Assembly (NCBI GenBank): GCA_025352125.1
Contig: JANXTZ010000044.1
Coordinates: forward strand, 62,001-126,000
Direction: 5' to 3'
DNA from: Deinococcales bacterium
GTDB taxonomy: Bacteria > Deinococcota > Deinococci > Deinococcales > JAAFIG01
DNA length: 64,000 bases
Shown: piece by piece, positions 8,378-17,647 of the stretch
Layout: each line of letters starts with the position of its first letter
Numbering within the stretch: the first letter of the stretch is position 1
Position numbers and translations under genes: made by a program
The notes under the pieces: generated by a model
The model's input: only the letters and a program-made list of their open reading frames with translations
Told to the model about the DNA's origin: nothing
Databases searched by the model: none

Positions 8378-9536
8378 AGGCTCGAGTTTGCAAAGTTGGG
8401 TTGTGGCTTTGGGATTGGGCGTTACAGGATGTCAACATTCAACCCCTGCCGTCTCGAACAACAAAACAACGCCAACGAAAACCGTGACCATCCTCAAACT
8501 CGAGCCAGGTTTGCAAATGGGCTTGCCAGGGATGCCAGGTTTTAAAGCCGAAAATGTGTATGCCTTCGACCAGATTGGCGCGTTCAGCCCTGCCGTTGCA
8601 GGCATTCCGGCGCGGGTCTACGTGCCGGACGGTAAAAGCAACAAACTCAGCGTGATTGACCCAAAAACTTTTAAGGTCATTGCGACCTATTCGGTGGACA
8701 AAGAACCCCAACACGTCGTTCCGTCTTACGACCTGAGAACCTTGTATGTGGTCAACGATGTCGGCAACACCATCACCCCGATTGACCCGCGCACCAGCAG
8801 GCTTGGCAAACCGATCAAGATTCAAGACCCGTACAATCTGTACTTCACGCCAGACGGTCAAGACGCGATTGTCGTTGCCGAATACAAACGCCGCCTGGAC
8901 TTTTTTGACCCGCACACCTGGCAAAAACGCACCAGTTTGAGTGTGCCTTGCAAGGGTATCAACCACATGGATTTTAGCAGTGATGGACGGTTTATTCTTG
9001 CCGCCTGCGAATTCAGTGGCGATCTGGTCAGGATTGACCTGGCAGCCAAAAAAGTGATCGGGACACTGCACGTCGGCGGAATGCCGCAAGATGTCAAACT
9101 CTCGCCAGACGGAAAAGTGTTTTACGTCGCCGACATGATGGCAGACGGCTTGCACGTGATTGACGCCAGCAGCTTCAAACGGCTCGAGTTTATTCCCACC
9201 GGCAAGGGCGCACACGGCTTGTACCCCAGCCGCGACGCCAAAAACCTCTACATCTCCAACCGAGGAGAGGGTTCAATCAGCGTGCTCGAGTTTGCCACGC
9301 GCACGCTGGTTGCCAAGTGGCGCATCCCTGGCGGTGGCAGTCCCGACATGGGCAGCGTCTCTGCCGACGGTACGCAACTCTGGCTGGCGGGACGCAACAA
9401 CGGCGAGGTTTACGTGTTCGACACGCGCCTTGGCAAACTCGAGAAACGCATCAAGGTCGGACGTGGACCGCACGGCTTGACCTTCTTCCCGCAACCAGGG
9501 CGTTACTCTTTGGGGCATACTGGCGTGTACCGCTAA
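8367..9536 (+). CDS. YVTN/YncE-type beta-propeller lipoprotein
   Basis: This 389-residue protein has a short signal with lipobox VTGC (Cys about 22), then repeated blades of about 42 residues: VPDGKSNKLSVIDP, LYVVNDVGNTITPIDP, FTPDGQDAIVVAE, SSDGRFILAACE, SPDGKVFYVADM, NLYISNRGEGSISVLE and SADGTQLWLAGR. These match the YVTN beta-propeller pattern of seven blades. Such proteins act as periplasmic or surface scaffolds. It overlaps the PEBP gene, and the two may be one operon. Confidence 0.82.
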   Translation: MGVKGSSLQSWVVALGLGVTGCQHSTPAVSNNKTTPTKTVTILKLEPGLQMGLPGMPGFKAENVYAFDQIGAFSPAVAGIPARVYVPDGKSNKLSVIDPKTFKVIATYSVDKEPQHVVPSYDLRTLYVVNDVGNTITPIDPRTSRLGKPIKIQDPYNLYFTPDGQDAIVVAEYKRRLDFFDPHTWQKRTSLSVPCKGINHMDFSSDGRFILAACEFSGDLVRIDLAAKKVIGTLHVGGMPQDVKLSPDGKVFYVADMMADGLHVIDASSFKRLEFIPTGKGAHGLYPSRDAKNLYISNRGEGSISVLEFATRTLVAKWRIPGGGSPDMGSVSADGTQLWLAGRNNGEVYVFDTRLGKLEKRIKVGRGPHGLTFFPQPGRYSLGHTGVYR

Positions 9537-9559
9537 ACAAGGATCAGATTGGAAACAAC

Positions 9560-10123
9560 ATGTTAAAAAACACCAACATTTTCATCATTCGTCACGGCGA
9601 AAAACCTTACGATGGCAGCGACGGACTGACGCTGTCAGGGCAGGCTCGAGCGCAAGCTTACGTCAGTTATTTTCAGAATTACACCATCGATTCCCAACCC
9701 TTACATTGGACGGCGTTGTTCGCCGCGACCAGTTCAAAAACCAGCCGTCGCCCAGTCTTGACCCTCGAGCCACTTTCCAAAGCTTTGGGTTTGGCGATTG
9801 ACGCCAACTATGACGATAAAGTACCTGAAAAACTGGTTCAAGACTTACGCGCGAACCCGAATTTTGACTGTGCCAACATCCTCATCAGTTGGCGACACAG
9901 TGGAATGCTCGAGCTTGCCGATGCGCTCGGGGTTGAAGGTCATAAACTTCCCCAAAGTGCCAACTGGGTTTCCAAACCCTACCCGCCCTGCGTTTTTGGC
10001 TGGGTCTTGCAAATTTGTTTTAACGAACATGGCGAGGTGAACTTGGAGAAAACCATGTGCGTCGCTCAAAAATTGATGTTTGACGACCACGGGCAGAATC
10101 CGCCAACTGCCAACTGCGAATAG
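9560..10123 (+). CDS. Histidine phosphatase-like protein
   Basis: This 187-residue protein opens with NIFIIRHGEKPYDGS, the RHG catalytic motif of the histidine phosphatase superfamily, and LSGQARAQAYVSYF as in phosphoglycerate-mutase-like members. A later ILISWRHSGMLELADALG supplies the second conserved histidine. The substrate is unknown; the length is close to SixA-like or short family members. GGA before the ATG at 9560 is a weak Shine-Dalgarno. It lies 23 bases behind the beta-propeller gene and could share its transcript. Confidence 0.78.
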   Translation: MLKNTNIFIIRHGEKPYDGSDGLTLSGQARAQAYVSYFQNYTIDSQPLHWTALFAATSSKTSRRPVLTLEPLSKALGLAIDANYDDKVPEKLVQDLRANPNFDCANILISWRHSGMLELADALGVEGHKLPQSANWVSKPYPPCVFGWVLQICFNEHGEVNLEKTMCVAQKLMFDDHGQNPPTANCE

Positions 10124-10222
10124 CCAAGACTCGAGCCGTCACAATGCCACACGCCACGGTTTCGGTTGCCCAAAGTGACTCGAGTTTTTTTTGTCATGCG
10201 TGTCTTGGTTTCAGTTCAAGCG

Positions 10223-11482
10223 TTACAGACCCTGAACCTGCATTTGGAACATGTGCGCGTCGTTCTTTGTGCTGTGTTTGACATGGTACATGGCAATGTC
10301 GGCGTGCTTTTGTAAGGTTGCGGCGTCCGTTCCGTCACGTGGGTACACGCTGAAGCCCAACGAGGCGTGGATGCTCAGGGACTGACCGCCAAGCTCGAAG
10401 GGTGTCTCGAAAGCGCCCAGCAACTTGTCCGCCACGATCTGGGCATGAGACGCATCCTGAATTGGCACGATCACCGTGAACTCGTCACCACCAAGTCTGG
10501 CAACGGTATCGCTGGTTCTTAATTTTTGTTTGAGGCGCTTTGCGACCTCGGTCAGCAACTCGTCGCCCGCGTCGTGACCAAGGGTGTCGTTCACATTTTT
10601 AAAACCGTCCAGATCAAGAAACATGACCGTGAACAACCGACCGTAGCGCTCGCTGTGGGCAATGGTTTGCGCCAGACGATCTTCAAAAAGCACTCGGTTC
10701 GGCAAGCCGGTCAGGGCATCGTGGTGCGCCCGGTGCGAGAGTTGTCGTTCCAAACGCTTGAACGCACTGATGTCGCGCAAGACCATGACCAAACTCGAGG
10801 GGCGTCCGTGGGCGTCCTGGATCGTGTCAATGCTGAGGTCAACGTCCAGGTCATCCCCAGTGGCGGTGGTGGTGCGCATCTGTCCAGAAAAAGTCTCGAG
10901 GTTTTGCAGTGCCCTGCGAATCAAAACCATGCGCGGGTCGTAACGTGGCACGTCCAGATAGGTCAGGGGTGGCGTGTCCAAGACCTCAACGGGGCTACGA
11001 CCCACAAGGCGGTGGTAGGCGGCATTGGCAAACAGAACATGAACGGTGTCGTCTTCCCACTTGGCGTCCGTAATCACGATGGCTTCGCGGGTGTTCTGCA
11101 CGGCTGCCTCGAGTTGCGACAGGCGGCGCGTTTGCGCCTCGAGGTGCGAGACAACGCGCCGCAGGTAATTGATTCCGAGAACGATCAGGAGGTTGAGGAC
11201 AATACCGAAGGTGTCTCGATTGGCATTGTAATCATTCATGGATGACAAGGTTTTTAAGGCGTTGAACACCAGCAGATTTTCGCCAAAATTCACCAAGACC
11301 AGCACAAACCCAAGCCGTGATCCCAGCACCCAGGTGGCTGCCGCCGTAAAAAAAAGCGACATTAAGGCGGTCGCACTTCCAAAGGTTGGTATCAAAAGCC
11401 AGAGCAGTGCTGGATAGATGGCACTGAGCGACGCAAAAATCATTGCTGACTGACGCGAAGATTGTGACTTGCGGTTCAACAT
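10223..11482 (-). CDS. Membrane-bound diguanylate cyclase (PAS-GGDEF)
   Basis: This 419-residue protein has three to four transmembrane helices in residues 1-110, a short coiled segment (RRVVSHLEAQTRRLSQLEAA), a PAS domain (about 125-240, with VLFANAAYHRLVGRSP and the PAC-like LVMVLRDISAFKRLE) and a GGDEF domain (about 255-415) with DALTGLPNRVLFEDRL, DLDGFKNVNDTLGHDAGD and the intact active-site motif RLGGDEF. It should make cyclic di-GMP in response to an unknown signal. No RxxD inhibitory site is evident just before GGDEF. GGGAG lies before the ATG, and the start overlaps a small upstream ORF. Confidence 0.92.
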   Translation of the reverse strand: MLNRKSQSSRQSAMIFASLSAIYPALLWLLIPTFGSATALMSLFFTAAATWVLGSRLGFVLVLVNFGENLLVFNALKTLSSMNDYNANRDTFGIVLNLLIVLGINYLRRVVSHLEAQTRRLSQLEAAVQNTREAIVITDAKWEDDTVHVLFANAAYHRLVGRSPVEVLDTPPLTYLDVPRYDPRMVLIRRALQNLETFSGQMRTTTATGDDLDVDLSIDTIQDAHGRPSSLVMVLRDISAFKRLERQLSHRAHHDALTGLPNRVLFEDRLAQTIAHSERYGRLFTVMFLDLDGFKNVNDTLGHDAGDELLTEVAKRLKQKLRTSDTVARLGGDEFTVIVPIQDASHAQIVADKLLGAFETPFELGGQSLSIHASLGFSVYPRDGTDAATLQKHADIAMYHVKHSTKNDAHMFQMQVQGL

Positions 11483-11721
11483 GTTTCATCACTCCCAGCG
11501 AACATCGGCATACAAGACCCGCGCTTTTTCTGCCCATCAAGCGAGCTGAGGGACAAAAACGAGGGTGCGAAAACAGTGCAGACACCGAGAGCAAGCTGGA
11601 GGATCAGGTTGTTTGTCCAGACGATTTTGCCCAGCAGCATGAATGTAAAAATCAAGCCAACACTGTACATGGGGTTCATTGGAAAACGCACTTGACCGTT
11701 CATGCGTTCATTGTAATTCAT
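11476..11721 (-). CDS. Possible small membrane protein upstream of the diguanylate cyclase
   Basis: An 81-residue frame with one or two hydrophobic segments (YSVGLIFTFMLLGKIVW, LILQLALGVCTVF) ends by overlapping the first seven bases of the diguanylate cyclase gene. It occupies an otherwise gene-free 334-base gap. There is no clear Shine-Dalgarno and I do not recognise the family. It could be a coupled leader peptide, an old N-terminal extension of the cyclase in another frame, or chance. Confidence 0.28.
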   Translation of the reverse strand: MNYNERMNGQVRFPMNPMYSVGLIFTFMLLGKIVWTNNLILQLALGVCTVFAPSFLSLSSLDGQKKRGSCMPMFAGSDETC

Positions 11722-11816
11722 AATTTCTACAAAAAGTGTTTTTTTATCACATCTATCAATTTAGCCAGTATTGTCTTCAAGCCCCCAATCTCGATATATT
11801 CAAAACGCCTTCAAGC

Positions 11817-14408
11817 CTAAATTTTATTGCTCAATCGCCAAACAGCCACACTTGCCGCCGTGCGGACATACGCCACGGTCTCCAACTTGCAAAGCTGCTC
11901 GAGTTTTTGCAGATCACTCGAGATTCGCACCACCGCAAGGCGCACCCGAGGGCGCGGATCATCGAGCAAAAAATCCATGTTGAAACTCGGGTCAAGCGCG
12001 TTCAAGGTCGTGATTGCCGCCGCCGCCACGCCCTCTAAGGCATGATCGAGGTACGGACGCACCACCTCAAATTTGGCGTTCAATTTTCCCAGCGCCTCGA
12101 GCGCACGCGGAAGTTGTGCCTCGGGTAAATCGGCAAGGGTTTTCTCGAGCAGGCGCGGGTCAAAATTTTGATTTTGGGCAATTAATTCCAGCAATTCCGC
12201 CGCGTTTGAAAATGGAATTTTGCCTGTATTGGGTGGTCTCAGACCATCCCCTACGGAATGCGACGTTTCTCGAGGAATGGAAGGTTTGGGTTCTCGAGAT
12301 TCTTTGTTTGGTTGTGCATCTCGAGGTTTTTTTGGTTTGGGCGTGTTGTCGAGCGTGGGCGCATTGCCATGTTCTTGACCATAAAACGCACCTTCTTGAT
12401 CCCAAAACGCACCTACGGGCGGGATCGCTTCGGGCATGGTCGCCGCCCCTACGGAATTTTGTTTGACGATCTCGAGAATGGCTGCACCGTACTTCTCAAC
12501 TTTGGCTTTTCCAACACCATCAATTTCGAGCAGCGCCGTTAAAGTTTTGGGTTGTTGCTCAGAAATGCTGGTCAAAACTTTATTGGAATAAATAATGTAG
12601 GGCGGCATTCCCTCGAGCTTGGCTTGGCTGCTGCGGTAGGTTTGCAAGGCGTCAATCAATTCGTTGCTCTCGAGAATTTTTGTGGATACTTTGGCTTCTT
12701 TGGCGTCTCGAGCTTTGGATTCAACATCGGGTTTTGGCTTGTTCTGTGCAAGCTGCAAGAACCCACCCTTCACGGCTAGGCTGCCATCTTTCAGCATTGC
12801 CTCGAGCAGACCCTCGAGTTCGCTGACCGTATACTTTTTTAAAATCCCAAAACTCGGGTCGTTGGTCAACCCTGCGGCTTCTATCACCTTGGATTTTGAA
12901 CCGATCAGCATCTGCACGCACAAACGCGGGGTCAACATGCGGCGCTCGACCAAGGACGTGATGGCTGCCCGCCCCTGAGAATCCAGCGTTTCGAGGAACG
13001 TGCCGCGCCCTGGCGCATGATGCTGCACAATTTGTACATTGCCGATTTCTGGTTTGCAACGGTCACAGTGCCCGCACGGCGTCATGCGTTCGCCAAAATG
13101 CCCGACCAGCAAAGCACGGCGGCAACCCTGGGTGCTGGCGTAACCCACGACTTTTTCCATGGCGTTCAGTTCAAACCGCTTGCGGGCAAACATTCGCGTC
13201 ATGTCGATGGGTGCCCTCACGTTTTGCGGCACGTACAACCCATCCTCGAGCGTGACCTGCCCACCGTCGAACAAGACTTTGATCGCAACATTGGTTGGGG
13301 TGCTGTCCAAACCCAGTCGCTCGAGAATTTCACCGGCAGTCCCAGGATTTTTTTTGATCCCCTCGAGCACGGCTTTGACAATTTTTTCGGGCGGGTAATT
13401 TTGTTCAATCAAATACTTGCGGGTCATCATGTCCGCGCCTGAGTACAGCAACGCCGCGTGGGCGGGTTGCACGTCGCGCCCAGCCCGTCCAGCCTCCTGA
13501 TAGTACGCCTCGAGCGTGCCAGGCATTTGGTAGTGCACCACAAGACGCACGTCGGGTTTGTCGATGCCCATGCCGAACGCCACGGTGGCACAGATCACTT
13601 CGGCTTGACCGCTCAAAAACTGGTCTTGAACACTGCTGCGCGTGTTGTCAGAAAGTCCCGCGTGATACGCCAGAGCACCAATTTTGCTGGCGACCTCCTC
13701 GGTGGCTTTGCGGGTGGAGCAATAGACAATGCACGGACCAGGAAATTTTTTCCTGAGCAAACGCAGCACCTCGAGTTTCAACGCGCCCGTGGTGGCGGGA
13801 TGCACGCTGAAGGTCAGGTTCGGACGGTCAAAACTGCCGACCAGAATTTGCGGTTGCTCGAGAAGACTGGCGGCGATCTCGTCACGAACTTTGACGGTGG
13901 CGGTGGCGGTCAGTGCCAGGATTGGGGCTTTCAAGGGTTTTAAAATCGTGCCCAGCGCCATGTAGTCGGGACGAAAATCGTGACCCCACTGCGAAACACA
14001 GTGCGCCTCGTCAACCACCACCAGCGCTGCCCGCATCAGCAGGTCGCGGCTGGCTCGGACGCGTTCTGGGGAAATGTAAACCAGTTTGTACTCGTGTGCC
14101 CTGATGCCCTGAAAACGCCGCGTGGCTTCTTTGGACTCGAGGTTTGAGGCGATGTACGTCGCAGCGATGCCCTTGCGGTTGAGCGCATCAACCTGATCTT
14201 TCATCAAAGCAATCAATGGCGAGATGACAACCGTTGTTCCAGGCAGCAAGGTTGCAGGCAACTGATAGGTCAGACTTTTGCCGCCGCCCGTCGGCAGCAC
14301 GGTCAAGGCATCTTTCCCAGCCAACACGGCATTGACCGTCTCGAGTTGCAAGGGTCTGAAGCTCGAGTGACCAAATCGTTTCAGCGCGGCGGTAATTTCG
14401 GGGGTCAC
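11817..14408 (-). CDS. recQ: ATP-dependent DNA helicase RecQ with a C-terminal helical extension
   Basis: This 863-residue protein has the RecQ helicase core: LPTGGGKSLTYQLPA (Walker A), VVDEAHCVSQWGHDFRPDY (DEAH and the RecQ aromatic loop), and QEAGRAGRD. A four-cysteine zinc module follows (GCRRALL...CGHCDRC), then the RQC winged helix, one HRDC domain (about 585-655), a low-complexity linker and about 120 helical residues reminiscent of HEAT repeats (residues 740-863). Most RecQ proteins end at the HRDC, near 610 residues. The linker contains two inserted palindromic repeats translated in frame. The start is GTG with a leaderless promoter, divergent from cheB. It unwinds DNA during recombination and repair. 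Confidence 0.93.
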   Translation of the reverse strand: MTPEITAALKRFGHSSFRPLQLETVNAVLAGKDALTVLPTGGGKSLTYQLPATLLPGTTVVISPLIALMKDQVDALNRKGIAATYIASNLESKEATRRFQGIRAHEYKLVYISPERVRASRDLLMRAALVVVDEAHCVSQWGHDFRPDYMALGTILKPLKAPILALTATATVKVRDEIAASLLEQPQILVGSFDRPNLTFSVHPATTGALKLEVLRLLRKKFPGPCIVYCSTRKATEEVASKIGALAYHAGLSDNTRSSVQDQFLSGQAEVICATVAFGMGIDKPDVRLVVHYQMPGTLEAYYQEAGRAGRDVQPAHAALLYSGADMMTRKYLIEQNYPPEKIVKAVLEGIKKNPGTAGEILERLGLDSTPTNVAIKVLFDGGQVTLEDGLYVPQNVRAPIDMTRMFARKRFELNAMEKVVGYASTQGCRRALLVGHFGERMTPCGHCDRCKPEIGNVQIVQHHAPGRGTFLETLDSQGRAAITSLVERRMLTPRLCVQMLIGSKSKVIEAAGLTNDPSFGILKKYTVSELEGLLEAMLKDGSLAVKGGFLQLAQNKPKPDVESKARDAKEAKVSTKILESNELIDALQTYRSSQAKLEGMPPYIIYSNKVLTSISEQQPKTLTALLEIDGVGKAKVEKYGAAILEIVKQNSVGAATMPEAIPPVGAFWDQEGAFYGQEHGNAPTLDNTPKPKKPRDAQPNKESREPKPSIPRETSHSVGDGLRPPNTGKIPFSNAAELLELIAQNQNFDPRLLEKTLADLPEAQLPRALEALGKLNAKFEVVRPYLDHALEGVAAAAITTLNALDPSFNMDFLLDDPRPRVRLAVVRISSDLQKLEQLCKLETVAYVRTAASVAVWRLSNKI
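12231..12254. repeat. Palindromic repeat R1 inside recQ
   Basis: The core GGTGGTCTCAGACCATCCCC matches the perfect palindrome at 17616-17646. Here it is translated in frame (SVGDGLRPP) in the recQ linker. Confidence 0.6.
12375..12447. repeat. Repeat R2 (partly duplicated) inside recQ
   Basis: On the recQ strand the segment contains GGCGACCATGCCCG, then two copies of a GGTGCGTTTT.G.TCAAGAA unit, closely matching the intergenic copies at 26301 and 30033. It encodes an in-frame stretch with the doubled pattern GAFWDQEGAFYGQEHG in the linker. Confidence 0.6.
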
Positions 14409-14415
14409 ACCGTCG

Positions 14416-14444
14416 ATTGTACCGTGTTACGTTTGTTGCGTAAA
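14416..14444 (-). promoter_or_regulatory. Leaderless promoter of recQ
   Basis: On the minus strand TTTACG, a 17-base spacer and TACAAT end seven bases before the GTG start. There is no Shine-Dalgarno. Confidence 0.6.
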
Positions 14445-14477
14445 GCACTTTTGCGCGTAAGGTGTGAAGTGCAGGTG

Positions 14478-14483
14478 TAGACT
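14478..14483 (+). promoter_or_regulatory. -10 box of the leaderless cheB promoter
   Basis: TAGACT is followed by six bases and then the GTG at 14490. The cheB and recQ promoters are packed back to back in 81 bases. Confidence 0.5.
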
Positions 14484-14489
14484 GGCAAA

Positions 14490-15554
14490 GTGACCCCAGC
14501 AACAACCGAACAAACCGTGCGTGTGCTGGTGGTGGACGACTCGAGTTCGCAACGCACCATGCTGATTGGAATGCTCGAGACAGACCCATCGGTTCGCGTG
14601 ATCGGCTGGGCAAGCAACGGCGAGGAAGCCATCCAAGCCGTCAACCGCTTAAAACCCGATCTGGTCACGATGGACCTCAGAATGCCGATCATGGACGGTC
14701 TGGCAGCCTCGGAGCACATCATGCGCGACAACCCGACCCCCATTTTGATGGTCACGGGCAGCGTCAGTCGAAGCAACCAGCACATGATCGCCCAGGCTTT
14801 AAACGCGGGCGTGCTGGGCATTCTGGCAAAACCCAACGCCGCATCCTTGAGCGCCAGCGCCGAATTTGTGCGCATGGTCAAAGGTTTGTCCAGAATTCGG
14901 ATCAAAGGACGCTATAAGCCAGAAAATTCCCTGCCCACTGTGGAAAAACCTCGAGCAAACATCAAACCCAAGATCACAACGACGTTTACACCGCCCGAAA
15001 ACATTCAAATCATCGGTATTGCCGCCAGCACCGGCGGACCCGCCATCTTGGAGCAAATGTTGACCCAACTGCCCGCCAATTTTGAAATTCCAATCTTGGT
15101 CGTGCAGCACATCGCCGCAGGTTTTGCGCAAAGTCTGGTTGACTGGCTCAAACCACTGTGCCGCATTCCCGTTCGCCTCGTCCAAGCCGGCAGCAAACTC
15201 GAGCCAGGCATCACCATCGCCTCTGAACACCACCTCACCATCAAAAACGGCGTTCTGACCTCGAGCCTCGAGCCTCCAGTCAGCGGTCACAGACCGTCGG
15301 GCACAGTCCTGTTTCGTTCTCTGGCTGCCGAGTACGGCTCGGGTGCTCTGGGCATTGTCTTGACAGGCATGGGCAACGATGCGGCGCAGGGTTTACAGGA
15401 ACTTAAAAACGCAGGGGGCACAATTGTTGCCCAAGACAAAAACTCGAGCGTGATTTTCAGTATGCCCAATGCCGCCATTGCGCTTGGCGTTGTGGATGCG
15501 GTGTTAAACCCAGAAGAAATTGTTGGCGTCTTGCTCGGGTTGAAACCCATGTAG
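14490..15554 (+). CDS. cheB: Protein-glutamate methylesterase/deamidase CheB
   Basis: This 354-residue two-domain protein has an N-terminal receiver domain (residues 10-125, with VVDDSS, phospho-acceptor D62 in VTMDLRMP and a Lys at the end of AKPNAA) and a C-terminal methylesterase (about 165-352) with the catalytic triad in [18 protein letters not shown] and GMGNDAAQG. It demethylates or deamidates chemoreceptors when phosphorylated. No cheA, cheR or receptor gene is in the window, so it is an orphan copy here. The start is GTG; pgi follows about 60 bases downstream. Confidence 0.93.
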   Translation: MTPATTEQTVRVLVVDDSSSQRTMLIGMLETDPSVRVIGWASNGEEAIQAVNRLKPDLVTMDLRMPIMDGLAASEHIMRDNPTPILMVTGSVSRSNQHMIAQALNAGVLGILAKPNAASLSASAEFVRMVKGLSRIRIKGRYKPENSLPTVEKPRANIKPKITTTFTPPENIQIIGIAASTGGPAILEQMLTQLPANFEIPILVVQHIAAGFAQSLVDWLKPLCRIPVRLVQAGSKLEPGITIASEHHLTIKNGVLTSSLEPPVSGHRPSGTVLFRSLAAEYGSGALGIVLTGMGNDAAQGLQELKNAGGTIVAQDKNSSVIFSMPNAAIALGVVDAVLNPEEIVGVLLGLKPM

Positions 15555-15586
15555 GATGTGGGGGATGGTCTGAAACCATCCTCTGC
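15551..15586. repeat. Degenerate R1 palindromic repeat
   Basis: GGGGATGGTCTGAAACCATC resembles the perfect R1 copy at 17616-17646. It lies between cheB and pgi and could act as a weak terminator. Confidence 0.45.
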
Positions 15587-15613
15587 GAGAGACCTGATTT
15601 AAGGAGCGAAATC

Positions 15614-17236
15614 ATGACATCACTGACAAGCCGCACCACCTGGCAGGCGCTCGAGAATCACTTTGGCGACCTTAAAAACGTTCACCTGCGCGACCTGTTC
15701 GCCAACGACCCAAGTCGAGGCACACGGCTGACACTCGAGGCTGTGGGTTTGTACCTGGATTACTCGAAAAACCGTGTCAAAGACGAGACAATACAATTGT
15801 TGCTCGAGCTGGCGAAAGATGCGGGTGTGAGTGCCAAAATAAACGCCATGTTCTCGGGTGAAAAAATCAACATCACCGAAAACCGCGCCGTGCTTCACAG
15901 CGCACTTCGCGCCCCAAGAGGCTCGAGCATCGTGGTTGACGGCGTGAACGTTGTACCGGAGGTTCACGCGGTGCTGGACAAAATGGCGGCATTTGCCGAT
16001 CAAATTCGATCAGGCGCATGGCTCGGTTTTACCGGCAAACGCATCAAAACCATTGTCAACATTGGCATTGGCGGCAGCGATCTGGGTCCAGTCATGGCGT
16101 ACAAAGCGCTCGGGTTTTACAGCCAGCGCAACCTCGAGTGCCGTTTTGTCTCCAACGTGGACGGCACGGATTTTGTCGAGGCGACCAGGGACTTGAATCC
16201 TGAAGAGACACTCTTTATCGTCTGCTCCAAAACTTTCACCACCCTCGAGACGATGACCAACGCAAATTCTGCCAGGGCTTGGTGCTTGAAGAGTTTGAAT
16301 GATGACGCGGCGGTGGCACGGCATTTTGTCGCGGTGTCCACCAACGCGCTCGAGGTCGCCAAATTCGGCATTGACACCAACAACATGTTCGGCTTCTGGG
16401 ACTGGGTTGGTGGGCGTTACTCGATGGATTCGGCTGTTGGTTTAAGCCTGATGATCGCCATTGGACAGGACAATTTCAGGCAGATGCTCGAGGGTTTTCA
16501 CGACATGGACACCCACTTTCAAACCGCTCCGCTCGAGCAAAACATGCCCGTTTTGATGGCATTGCTCGGCTTGTGGTACAACAATTTCTTTGACGCCCAG
16601 AGCCTCGCCGTGCTGCCATACGACCATTACCTGACCTATTTCAGCGCCTACCTGCAACAACTGGACATGGAAAGTAACGGCAAGCACATCACGCTTGAGG
16701 GACAAACTGTTGACTATCAAACAGGTCCCGTCATTTGGGGACAACCAGGCACGAACGGACAACACGCGTTTTACCAGTTGATTCACCAGGGCACAAAATT
16801 GATTCCCTGCGACTTTATTGGTTTCATGCAAAGCCTGAATCCCCTCGAGCCTCACCACGATATTTTGATGGCAAACGTTTTTGCCCAAACCCAAGCGCTG
16901 GCGTTCGGCAAAACCGCTGAGGAGGTCGCTCGAGATGGCATCAAACCCGAGTTGATTCCGCACCGTGCCTTCGATGGTAACCGCCCGAGCAACACGTTGC
17001 TTGCCGAGAAACTGACGCCGCACTGCCTGGGCGCTTTGATCGCATTGTACGAGCACAAGGTTTTTGTTCAAGGCGCGATTTGGGACATCAACTCGTTTGA
17101 CCAGTGGGGCGTCGAACTCGGTAAAGTCCTGGCGCAAAAAATCGAACCCGAACTCTCGAGCGAAACCGAACCCAAGCTCGAGCATGACAGTTCCACAAAC
17201 GCTTTAATCACAAAATACCGCAACTCGAGGAAATAA
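15614..17236 (+). CDS. pgi: Glucose-6-phosphate isomerase
   Basis: This 540-residue cytoplasmic enzyme interconverts glucose 6-phosphate and fructose 6-phosphate. Family signatures are clear: [40 protein letters not shown] with the catalytic Glu, the [13 protein letters not shown] region and [13 protein letters not shown] near the end. The length is that of the longer bacterial type, close to the E. coli enzyme (about 549). AAGGAG precedes the ATG. The stop codon overlaps the start of a small hypothetical gene. Confidence 0.97.
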   Translation: MTSLTSRTTWQALENHFGDLKNVHLRDLFANDPSRGTRLTLEAVGLYLDYSKNRVKDETIQLLLELAKDAGVSAKINAMFSGEKINITENRAVLHSALRAPRGSSIVVDGVNVVPEVHAVLDKMAAFADQIRSGAWLGFTGKRIKTIVNIGIGGSDLGPVMAYKALGFYSQRNLECRFVSNVDGTDFVEATRDLNPEETLFIVCSKTFTTLETMTNANSARAWCLKSLNDDAAVARHFVAVSTNALEVAKFGIDTNNMFGFWDWVGGRYSMDSAVGLSLMIAIGQDNFRQMLEGFHDMDTHFQTAPLEQNMPVLMALLGLWYNNFFDAQSLAVLPYDHYLTYFSAYLQQLDMESNGKHITLEGQTVDYQTGPVIWGQPGTNGQHAFYQLIHQGTKLIPCDFIGFMQSLNPLEPHHDILMANVFAQTQALAFGKTAEEVARDGIKPELIPHRAFDGNRPSNTLLAEKLTPHCLGALIALYEHKVFVQGAIWDINSFDQWGVELGKVLAQKIEPELSSETEPKLEHDSSTNALITKYRNSRK

Positions 17237-17604
17237 TGGGTTTTTACGCGCCAGATTCGTTTTTTATGGATTTAATCGAAGAAATTCGCCTTATCGGGCA
17301 TCTTCGCACTTTGAGTATCTCTTCTTCACATGACAATGAAGTTCTTTGTTTTCACCACACGAAAATGGAAGATTTAGATGCTCGAGTTGTAACGTATGTG
17401 TCTGATCGCGGTTTTGTTGAAGAATCTCGAGTTGAGTCGGCACAACATTGTTTGAAGATTTTTCGCACAACACAATCATTTTGTGCTTGCTCAAGAATTT
17501 TTGATCCAATTTACAACGACTGGTGGTATTCGATTTTATTAAGTGGAAAGCCAAATACGCAAGACAACTCGAGTGGTAGCAGCGTTTTTGGTGCAATCAA
17601 ATAA
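17236..17604 (+). CDS. Hypothetical protein coupled to pgi
   Basis: A 122-residue frame starts at an ATG overlapping the last base of the pgi stop codon. It is rich in Ser, Cys and aromatic residues (TTQSFCACSRIF, YNDWWYSILLSG) and has no signal peptide or motif I recognise. The sequence is more AT-rich than its neighbours, so it may be recently acquired or lightly constrained. A second possible start is the Met at residue 11. It ends just before a strong inverted repeat. Confidence 0.45.
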   Translation: MGFYAPDSFFMDLIEEIRLIGHLRTLSISSSHDNEVLCFHHTKMEDLDARVVTYVSDRGFVEESRVESAQHCLKIFRTTQSFCACSRIFDPIYNDWWYSILLSGKPNTQDNSSGSSVFGAIK

Positions 17605-17615
17605 GCCAATAACCA

Positions 17616-17646
17616 TGTAGGGGATGGTCTCAGACCATCCCCTACA
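17616..17646. repeat. Perfect 31-base palindrome (R1), probable bidirectional terminator
   Basis: Two 15-base arms (TGTAGGGGATGGTCT and its complement) flank a single C. It sits between two convergent genes, and related copies occur at 12231 and 15551. It can form a strong hairpin in either transcript, though no long T-tract follows on the plus strand. Confidence 0.75.
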
Positions 17647-17647
17647 T

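Noticed and set aside
16442-17185. Minus-strand open frame of 247 residues opposite pgi
   Set aside because: pgi is unmistakable on the other strand and the minus frame has no recognisable motif or ribosome site. Similar long antisense frames lie opposite coxL (21136-22083, 19495-20547) and the beta-propeller gene (8439-9215); all are codon-bias shadows.
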